Source of the DNA: Penium margaritaceum
Taxonomy: Eukaryota > Streptophyta > Zygnematophyceae > Desmidiales > Peniaceae
Assembly (NCBI GenBank): GCA_023375785.1
Contig: SZWC01001596.1
Span: 187,632 to 251,631 of the forward strand
Direction of reading: 5' to 3'
DNA length: 64,000 nt
The notes beneath the pieces were generated by a model, which saw nothing but the letters and a program-made list of their open reading frames with translations, was not told where the DNA came from and made no database searches. Shown piece by piece: positions 54,128 to 64,000 of this stretch (the stretch's first letter is position 1; each line of letters begins with the position of its first letter). The position numbers and the translations under genes are program-made.

Positions 54128-55204
54128 TGTCAGGATTCTGCTAGACACTGTGGAGGCAAGTGAATAGCTGGATAATTGCTAGGACAGAGGCCGGAAGCTT
54201 TAGTGAATGTTTTGGATACTGAGGTCAGGCTGATGTCAGCAAACTGAGAGTAAAGATGACTAGTTAGGAGGAAGCCGATGAGCATGAGCGATGAGGCACC
54301 AAGTAATGAACCAACAGCAGAGGTTAAATGTGGGCACAACACTCGTAAAGGGAATACAAAGACTTGCTGTTGGGTGACTGAGATGCGATGCGTGTGGTGG
54401 CGATGCCAAAGACACAAGGCGCCGGCCGAGAGGCCTCAGCGCTGAGGTATGATCAAGCGTTATGATGAGCAAGCACTACTTGTGAGGATGGATGAAGCAA
54501 AGGAAGCAGAGGGCCACAGCGTGAAGGCGGATGCTGAGCGATGTGAAGGCTGAAGCGATGGCAGAAGCGACGAGCCCTTAGAGGGCGAAGCGGAGGCAGC
54601 TGTTGGAAGGCAACAAGAAGATGATGAGAGAGTACTTTGATGAGGACAGTGATGAGCGGGAGCTTATTGATAGATGCAAGTAGAGGCAAAGAACTGATGC
54701 TTGAGGTTGCTGCTCTTGTAGCATCTTCTGGGACTTGTCGTTGTCGTATATGGTGGGTGGTGTGAGGCAAACAGCCTCAGCCAACGCGTTGCGGGTGACC
54801 GCGCTTCGTCATGCGGAATCACTTCATGATTCCACACGGAGCTTCCTTGTTCATCTTGGGTGGCACAGGTTCGGAGCTGTGGAGCCCGATGTGGCCATGG
54901 ACAGTTCCTCTTCCTTGGACGTGGTTTGGGCCGGTCCGCTTTTGCTGTCGTGTAGCGGGTAGCGGGCCGCGTTTGGTGGTGGCCGTTGGTTGGTGTCGGT
55001 GTGTGACCGGGTAGCCGTCGGTGTTGTTGCCATTGAACGGCAACCTCGAGCGCTTGCTTATCAAAGGTGAGCTGACCAGCCAAGAGGTATTTTCCTGATC
55101 TTATCTTCGACAATCCTCAAGGACTGGGTAGTTCAGGCAGAGGTACTTCTGGAACATCTTGATATGTTGGGGCAGACTTGTGGTCAGTGGTTGTAATTTC
55201 GACA
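54128..55204 (-). mobile_element. 5' LTR of the RT-less element, second copy
   Basis: TGTCAGG...TTCGACA, 1,077 bp, slightly shorter than the 1,096-bp copies because of small gaps (for example near 54420). It is followed by AGGCC and gypsy gag. Confidence 0.9.
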
Positions 55205-57332
55205 AGGCCTTCCATTGTGCCGGCCCATTATCTGCCGGGCCAAAGGCTCGGGTGGTGATGTTGGGGCCAACGGCTTGCCGGGTCGCCCCAGGTCCAGCCG
55301 GTCCGCATCCCTAGTATTGTCCTCCTCTGGCTGACACACCGGGTATCGGGGTAGGATTGGGGCATTCCCGGCGCCAATGGGTGAGTTCTTTGCATCCATA
55401 GCAACTCCCTGGTGGGTAGTTATGGCGGTTCATCGGGTTGGGCGCTGAAGCGCCCGTTGGCATGCGAATCGTAGGCGCCACATGTTCCTTTGGAGCAGAT
55501 TGCTCTCGGGCCACTCGTCGCTTGATCTCCCTTTACTGATGTTCCGCTTCCTCCTTCAAGGCGTCCAGCGTGCTGAATTGGCGGAGATCCAAAGTGTTTG
55601 CGATCGCTGGAACCAAGGAATCCCGGTAGTACTCTTTGATCATGCGCAAGGGGATGTCGACGCATCAGACCGAGATCTTGGTAAACTCGTCGTTGTGCAG
55701 CTTGATGTTTTTCACAGCCTTCATGCGGATTGTACGAATCTGGAGCTTTGCCTCCTCTAGGCTCATGAGGTCAAAGCGCTTGGTCATCCTGTTTGCCAGG
55801 TCCTCAAATTCAGAAAAAGGACATTCCTTATGTTCTACCGTAAACCACTCCAAGGCTTTCCCTTGCAGCGCAAGGTGTACCGCTTGGACAATATAGTCAA
55901 GAGACAATAGTCCGTAATCGAGACAAGTGCCCAACTTGGACAGCCTCATAGCCGGGTCCTGCTCTGGTTCACCTTTGAAGACGTCGAGCTTTGGGAGAGT
56001 GTAAGAGGCCTTTGTCGCTGGGTTTGGGGTCAGTTCCTGTGGAGCCACCATCTGCACCTGTGCCCGCGGCAGGGGCCCCAAGTGGGATCGGTGTGTCTGC
56101 GCCAGGCCAACTGCCCTAGTACCAGCCGACGAAGCGACTGCTGCTCCCGTGGATTGAGCACGTCCTGTATCGGTTCCTCCCAGTCCAGAACTACCCATGT
56201 GCTGTCTTGTTGTTCTTGTCTGTACCCGTACGGCATACTGCTTGCTTCCATGAGCCACAGATCCTTATCCAGGTCCGGTTACTCCACTCGCCATCCCGGA
56301 TCGCGGCTGGAGTCTTCCTGCCACTGGCGTAACCGATGTCTTTCCTGCTTCATGATGGGATGACTGCCCTCTTGACTGCAAAGGTGGTATGGCGTGTTTA
56401 GCCAACGGAGTCCCCGTGGGGATGTGCATGTCCGCGATGGCTCGTAATTGCTTGGTAGGTCCAATTGTGGATGCAGCATTGACCCCTCGCGGTTCTGTAA
56501 TCTCTCGGCAGCGTGACGTAGCCAGAGCAGAGGATGCCCTGCTCACGTGCTATTGATGCTGGGACTGTGGTATGGGATTCAGACGATGTGAGGTCACAGC
56601 AGACGGGTCTTCCCGTCGAGGTTCTTTTGGCTGCTATCCCAGTGCCTCCGAGTTCCTCTCCATCCGAGGTGGAGACACACCACTGTCTGAGGCAGGTCCA
56701 CGAGGGTGGACGGTTGGGCTGGAAGGGACCACCCGGGGACGGAAGACGACAGGTTGATGCAGGGTGTGCTGTGCATGTACCGAAGGATGATCCAAAGATG
56801 CCTCGTTTTCTTCCGCCTGATCCTCCTGGATATCATCCAAATCTGCATAATCCCTGTCATGGGTGGTGGAGAGTCCAGGTGAGGACGCCCTTGGAGTATA
56901 GAACTGGAGACGCCGGGGTGCTTCTTGCGTTGGTGTCATGTCCACTGCCTCGTAAACGGTCCTTCCATCTGGTGTTGTGACCTCATGAAGTAAGACGGGC
57001 CCTTCATCCGCTTCAAGTTCTTGTTATTTGTCTGATACATAATCCTCCACCTGCATAGAGTCGTGCTGCCCGTCCGGGTCATGAGCATCATCTTCCTCCG
57101 GTTCCTCCTGCGTAGGATCAGTCAACCGCGCCTGTCGGATTGCCTTCCATTCATGGAGTTCCTCGAGCCGCCGCAGGTGGAACTCCTCTTCCTCATCGGG
57201 GTCCATCTCGTCTTCTTTGTTGTACAGCTGCGGGGACCGATCATTCACCGAATCCCACTCAAATTTAGGGTCAAGCCCTGGTGGTTTGTCAGGGCTCTTC
57301 TTCTAGCGGCGCGCGGTGACAGCTCGTCTCAT
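55205..57332 (-). pseudogene. Gypsy gag, third copy
   Basis: This carries the CCHC knuckle CYGCKELTHWRREC (near 55390), the gag domain at 55665-56258 (LPKLDVFKGEPEQDP, LQGKALEWF) and the N-terminal acidic part (57024-57248). The likely start is the ATG at 57332-57330. A TAA near 57027 and several frame breaks are present. It lacks the MITE of unit 1. Confidence 0.82.
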
Positions 57333-57444
57333 CCTTGCTTCTTCGGAAGCGCGAGACACATCCGGCCTCGTCCTTGCGTCGCCAATGGTATTGGTTGGAT
57401 GATTCACCGGCCCGGTCCCTTTGTTATTGTGCCGATGCACCTCT

Positions 57445-60400
57445 CTTGTTATGATCAATAGAAGTAAAATTCACTTGGATACATTTGTCGTCATGGTCAG
57501 TGGCACATGCCAACTTTGTCAGGGCATTGCACACAATAGCCATACCGAACCACCAGTATTCTACCTTGTTCATACCTGCAAGATCATGCATAGTACAGCT
57601 GCACTGTGATTGGACACTCCGGTCGTGGCTGACTCGTGTTATTATTTGTAGAAGTTAATGTCACTTGGTAAACTTTGTAGTCATGGTCTGTGGCACATGC
57701 AAACTTTGTCAAGGCATTGCGCACAATAGCCACACCGAGCCACCAGTGTACTACCTTGTTTTTACGTGCAATATCATGCCCAGTATATCTGCACTGTGAT
57801 TGGACATCCTAACCGTGGCTGACTCGTGTTATGATTCGTAGATTTTAAAGTCACTTGGCAAACTTTGTGGTCATGGTCAGTGGCACATGCCAACTTTGTC
57901 AAGGTATTGCGCACAATAGCCACACAGAGCCACCAGTATTCTACCTTGTTTGAACCTGCACGATCATGCCTAATACATATGCAATGTGATTGGACACTCT
58001 GACCGTGGCAGACTCGTGTTATGATCAATAGAAGTAAAATTCACTTGGATACATTTGTGGTCATGGTCAGTGGCACATGCCAACTTTGTCAAGGCATTGC
58101 GCACAATATCCACACCGAGCCACCAGTATTCTATCTTGTTTGTACCTGCAAGGTCATGCCTAGTATATCTGCACTATGATTGGACACTCTGACCGTGGCT
58201 CACCTGTGTTATGACCAATAGAAATAAAAGTCACTTGGATACATTTGTGGTCATGGTCAGTGGCACATGCCAACTTTGTCAAGGCATTGCGCACAACAGC
58301 CGTACCAAGCCACCAGTGTTCTACCTTGTTTTTACCTGCAATAACACGCCTAGTACATCTGCAATGTGATTGGACACTCTGACCGTGGCTGACTCGTGTT
58401 ATGACCAATAGAAGTAAACGTTACATGGAAACATTTGTGGTCATGGTCAGTGGCATATGCCATTTTTGTAAAGGCATTGCACACAATAGCCACATTGAGC
58501 CACCCGTATTCTACCTTGTTTGTACGTGCAAGGTCATGCCCATTATATCTCCACTGTGATTGGACACTCTGACCGTGGCTGACTCGTGTAGTGACCAATA
58601 GAAGTAAAAGTCACTTGGATACATTTGTGGTCATGGTCAGTGGCACATGCCAACTTTGTCAAGGCATTACGCACAATAGCCGTATCAAGCCACCAGCAGT
58701 CTACCTTGATTTTACCTGCAAGAACATGCCCAGTCCATCTGCACTGTGATTGGACACTCTGACCGTGGCTGACTCGTGTTATGATCAATAGAAGTAAAAG
58801 TCACTTGGATATATTTGTGGTCATGGTCAGTGGCACATGCCAACTTTGTCAAGGCGTTGCGCACAATAGCCACACCGAGCCACCGGTATTCTCCCTTGTT
58901 TGAACGTGCAAGATCATGCCTAGTACGTATGCACTGTGATCGGACACTCTGACCGTGGCTGACTCGTGTTATGATCAATAGAAGTAAAAGTCACTTGGAT
59001 ACATCTATGGTCATGGTCAGTGGCACATGCCAACTTTGTCAAGGCATTGCGCATAATAGCCACACCAAGCCACTAGCATTCTACCTTTTTTATCCATGAA
59101 AGGTCATGCCTAGTATATCTGCATTGTGATTGGACACTCTGACCGTGGCTGAATCCTGTTATGATCAATAGAAGTAAAAGTCACTTGGATACATTTATGG
59201 TCATGGTCAGTGACACATGCCACCGTTGTCAAGGCATAACACACAATAGCCACACGGAGCAACCATTATTCTACCTTGTTTGCACCTGCAAGGTCATGCC
59301 TAATACATCTGCACTGTGATTGGAAACTCTAACCATGGCTGACTCTTGTTATGATCAATAGATGTAAAAGTCATTTTGGTGCATTTGTGGTCATGGTCAG
59401 TGGCACATGCCAACTTTGTCAAGGCATTGCACACAATAGCCACACCAAGCCACCAGTATTGTACCTTCTTTGCACCTGCAAGATCATGCCTAGTACATAT
59501 GCACTGTGATTGGACACTCTGACCGTGGCTGACTCGTGTTATGATTCATAGCCGTTTAATGTACTTGGTAAACTTTGTGGACATGGTCAGTTGCACATGC
59601 CAACTTTGCCAAGGCATTGCGCACAATAGCCAAACCGAGCCACCAGTATTTTACCTTGTTTACACCTACAAGATCATGCCTCGTACATCTGCACTGTGAT
59701 TGGACACTCTAACTCTGCATGACTCGTATTATGATCAGTAGAACTAAAAGTCACTTGGATACATTTGTGGTCATGGTCAGTGGCACATGCCAACTTTGTC
59801 AAGGCATTGCATACAACAACGACACCGAGCTACCAGTATTCTACCTTGTTTATACATGCAAGATCATACCCAGTATATTTGCACAACGATTGGACATTCT
59901 GACCGTGGCTGACTCGTGTTACGATCAATAGAAGTAAAAGTCACGTGGATACATTTGGAGGAATGGTCAGTGGCACATGACAACTTTGCCAAGGCATTAC
60001 ATGCAATAGCCACACCGAGCCACAAGTATTCTACCTTGTTTACACCTGTTAGGTCATTCCCAGTATATCTGCACTATGATTGGACATTCTGACCGTGGCA
60101 GACTCGTCTTATGATCAATAGAAGTAAAAGTCACTTGGATACATTTGTGGTCATGATCAGTGGCACATGCCAACTTTGTCAAGGCATTGCGCACAGAAGC
60201 CACACCGGGCAACTAGTATTCTACCTTGATTGAACCTGCAAGATCATGTCTAGTACATCTGCACTGTCATTGGACACTCTGACCGTGGCTGACACGTATT
60301 TTGATCAATAGAAGTAAAAGTCACTTGGATACATTTGTGGTCATGGTCAATGACACATGCCAACTTTGTCAAAGCATTGCGTACAATAGCCACACAGCGC

Positions 60401-63400
60401 CACCAGTATTCTACCTTGTTTGTACCTGCAAGATCATGCCCAGTACATTTGCACTGTGATTGGACACTCTGACCGTGGCTGACTCGTCTTATGATTTGTA
60501 TAAGTTAAAGTCACTTCGTAAACTTTGTGGTCATGGTCAGTGGCACATGTCATCTTTGTCAAGGCATTGCGCACAATAGCCACACCAAGCCACCAGTATT
60601 CTACCTTGTTTGAACTTGCAAGATCATGCTTAGTACATCTGTACTGTGATTGGACACTCTGACCGTGGCTGACTCGTGGTATGATCAATAGAAGTAAAAG
60701 TCACTTGGATACATTTGTGGTCATGGTAAGTGGCACATGCCAACTTTGTCAAGGCATTGCGCACAATAGCCATACAGAGCCACCAGTATTCTACCTTGCT
60801 TATACCTGCAAGGTCATGCTTAGTACAACTGCACTGTGACTGGACACCCTGATGTGGCTGACTCGTGTTATGATTCATATCTGTTTAAGGTACTTGGTAA
60901 ACTTTGTGGTCATGGTCAGTGGCACATGCCAACTTTGTCAATGCATTGTGCACAATAGCCACACAGAGACACCGCTATTGTACCTTGTTTGCACCTGCAA
61001 GGTCATGCATATTAGATGTATGCTGTGATTGGACATTCTGACCGTGGCTGACTCGTGTTACGATTCGTAGAAGTTAAAGTCGCTTGGTAAACTTTGTGGT
61101 CATGGTCAGTGGCACATGCCAACTTTGTCAAGGCATTACGCACAAAAGCCACACCGAGCCACCAGTATTCTACCTTGTTTACACCTGCAACATCATGGCT
61201 AGTACATCTGCACTGTGATTGGACACTCCGACCATGGTTGACTCGTGTTATGATCAATAGAAGTAAAAGTCAATTGGATACATTTGTGGTCATGGTCAGT
61301 GGCACATGCCAACTCTGTCAAGGCATTGCGCACAATAGCCCTACCACGCCACTAGTATTCTATCTTGTTTGTACCTGCAAGAACATGCCTAGTACATCTG
61401 CACTTTGATTGGACACTCTGACTGTGGCTGACTCGTGCTATGATCAATAGATGTAAAAGTCACTTGGATACATTTGTGGTAATGGACAGTGGCACATGCC
61501 AACTTTATCAATGTATTTCGCATAATAGCCACACCGAGCCACCCATATCCTACCTAGTTTGTACCTGCAAAATCATGCCTCGTACATATGCACTGTGATT
61601 GGACACTCTGACTGTGGCTGACTCATGTTATGATCAATATAAGTAAAAGTCACTTGGATACATTTGTGGTCATGGTCAGTGGCACAAGCCAACTTTGTCA
61701 AGGCATTGCGCACAATAGCCAGATCGAGCCACCAGTATTCTACCTTCTTTCTACCTGCAAGATAATGCCAAGTATATCTGCACTCTGACTGGACACTCTG
61801 ACAATAGCTGACTCGTGTTATGATTCATAGCCGTTTAGGGTACTTGGTAAACTTTGTGGTCATGGTCAGTGCCACATGCCAACTTTGTCAAGGGATTGCG
61901 CACAATAGCCACACCGAGCCACCGGTATTGTACCTTGTTTACACCTGAAAGATCATGCCTAGCAAATTTGCACTCTTAGTGGACACTCTGACTGTGGCTG
62001 ACTTGTTTTATGATGAATAGAAGTACAAGTCTTTTTGATACTTTTGTGGTCATGGTCAGTGGCACATGCCAACTTTGTCAAGGCATTGCGCACAATAGCC
62101 ACATAGAGCCACCAGTATTCTACCCTGTTTGTACCTGCACGATCATGCCTAGTACATCTCCACTGTGATTGGACACTCTGACCATGGCTGACTCGTGTTA
62201 TGATCAATAGAAGTAAAAGTCACTTGGATACATTTGTGGTAATGGTCAGTGGCACATGCCAACTTTGTCAAGGCATTGCGCACAATAGCCACACCGAACC
62301 ACCAGCATTCTACCTTGCTTGTACCTACAAGATCATACCCAGCGTGTCTGCACTGTGATTGGACACTCTGACTGTGGCTGACTCGTGTTATGATTCGTAG
62401 AATTTAAAGTCACTTTGTAATATTTGTGGTCATGGTCAGTGGCACATGCCAACGTTCTCAAGGTATTGCGTACAATAGCCACACCAAGCTACCATAATTC
62501 TACCTTGTTTGAACCTGCAAGATCATGCCTGGTACATATGCACTGTGATTGGACACTCTGACCGTGGCTGACTCGTGTTATGATCAATGTATGTAAAAGT
62601 CACTTGGATACATTTGTGCTCATGGTCAGTGGCACATGCCAACTTTGTCAAGGCATTGCGCACAATAGCCACAGCGAGCCACAAGTATTCTACCTTGTTT
62701 ATACCTGCAAGGTCATGCCCAGTATGTCTGTACTGTGATCGGACAATCTGACCGTGGCTGACTCCTGTTATGATCAATAGAAGTAAAAGTCACTTGGATA
62801 CATTTCTGGTCATGGTCAGTGGAACATGCCAACTTTGTGAAGGCATTGCGCACAATAGCCACACCGAGCCAGCAGTATTCTACCTTGTTTACACCTGCAA
62901 GGTCATGCCTAGTACATCTGCACTATGATTCGAAACTCTGACCGTGGCTGACTCGTGTTATGATCAATAGAGGTAAAAGTCACTTGGATACATTTGTGGT
63001 CATGGTCAGTGGCACATGCCAACTTTTTCAAGGCATTGCACACAATAGCCACACCGAGCCACCAGTATTGTACCTTCTTTGTACGTGCAAGATCATGCCT
63101 AGTAAAACTGCACTGTGATTGGACACTCTGACCTTGGCTGATTCGTGTTATGATCAATAGAAGTAAAAGTCACTTGGATACATTTGTGGTCATGATCAGT
63201 GGCACATGCCATCTTTGTCAAGGCATAGCGCACAATAACCACACCGAGCCACCAGCATTCTTCCTTTGTTGTACCTGCAATATCATGCCCAGTATATCTG
63301 CACTGTGATTGGACACTCTGACCGTGGCTAACTCGTGGTACGATCAATAGAAGTAAAAGTCACCTGGATACATTTGTTGTCATGGTCTGTGGCACATGCC

Positions 63401-64000
63401 AACTTTGTCCAGGCATTGTGCACAATAGTCGTGCCAAGCCACCAGTATTCTACCTTGTTTGTACCTGCAAGATCATGCCCAGTATATCTACACTATGATT
63501 GAACACTTTGATCGTGGCTGACTCGTGTTATGATTCGTAAAGTCAATGTCACTTGAAAAACTTTGTGGTCATGGTCAGTGGCACATGCCACCTTTGTCAA
63601 GGCATTGCGCACAATAGCCACACCGAGCAACCAGTATTCTACCTTGTTTGAACCTGCAAGATAATGCCTAGTACATCTACACTATGATTGGACACTCTGA
63701 CCGTGGCTGACTTTTGTTACGATTCGTAGAAGTTAAAGTCACTTGGTAAACTTTGTGGTCAGGATCAGTGGCACATGCCAACTTTGTCAAGACATTGCGT
63801 ACAAACTCCACACCGAGCCACGAGTATTCTACCTTGTTTGCACCTGCAAGATCATGGCTAGTACAACTGCACTGTGATTGGACATTCTGATCGTGGCTGA
63901 CTCGTGTTATGATCAATAGAAGTAAGAGTCACTTGGATACATTTGTGGTCATGGTCAGTGGCACATGCCAAATTTGTCAAGGCATTGCGCACAATAGCCG
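57445..64000. repeat. 190-bp satellite, array 3 (about 34 monomers, continues past the window)
   Basis: This has the same 190-bp period, dominated by B-type monomers: long runs of B are broken by single A or C units near 57640, 57840, 59545, 60490, 60875, 61065, 61825, 62395, 63535 and 63725. That makes it more uniform than array 1 or 2. Confidence 0.95.

Larger units (their letters stand above)
52976..57444 (-). mobile_element. Duplicated fragment of nested gypsy gag plus RT-less element
   Basis: This block matches 43792-48366: the interior of the RT-less element, its 5' LTR, then gypsy gag from exactly the same insertion point (GACA then AGGCC). It has no gypsy LTRs and no target duplication; satellite on the right resumes about 80 bp later in the monomer than it stopped on the left. 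A block of about 70 bp is also missing near 53027. It therefore arose by DNA-level duplication or recombination, not by a fresh retrotransposition. Confidence 0.88.

Overview
This window is a block of nested repetitive DNA from the nuclear genome of a green plant or charophyte-type alga. I find no host single-copy gene in it. The lineage rests mainly on two primer binding sites that match the 3' end of plant-type tRNA-Phe (23618-23635 exactly, 48468-48485 with one mismatch). It is supported by Ty1/copia and Ty3/gypsy families of plant type and by decay through CAG to TAG changes, as expected where CHG cytosines are methylated. I cannot name the species.

Layout: 1-1581 is the 3' end of a Ty1/copia element (RT/RNase H, then a probable LTR that contains a tRNA-Arg-like relic). 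1582-2426 holds nothing I recognise. 2427-8516, 50290-52975 and 57445-64000 are three arrays of one 190-bp satellite whose monomer variants are ordered differently in each array. 8517-49840 is a head-to-tail Ty3/gypsy array on the minus strand with structure LTR-internal-LTR-internal-LTR (LTRs at 8517-10400, 23643-25511 and 48493-49840, the last truncated). 49841-50289 is an unassigned stretch with two perfect hairpins. 52976-57444 is a second copy of part of the nested structure seen at 43792-48366.

Three younger insertions sit inside the gypsy array. A 444-bp hAT-like MITE lies in the gag of unit 1 (22746-23189, 8-bp target duplication with one mismatch). A 3,280-bp gag-only LTR element lies at 28076-31355 (exact 5-bp duplication CTCTC). 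A 4,060-bp LTR element without reverse transcriptase lies at 42064-46123 (exact 5-bp duplication AGGCC).

The gypsy family is the most unusual item. Read on the minus strand, each unit runs gag with a CCHC knuckle, a protease with an altered active site (DLG), reverse transcriptase, RNase H, a second protease with an intact DTG, a coiled-coil and proline-rich region of about 850 codons, integrase, and then a long extra reading frame. In unit 2 that frame holds 29-30-residue Ala/Pro-rich repeats followed by a tandem array of C4HC3 (PHD-like) zinc fingers. The LTRs carry their own 591-bp reading frame, of identical length in all three copies. All gypsy coding regions are now broken by stops and frameshifts, so they are annotated as pseudogenes.
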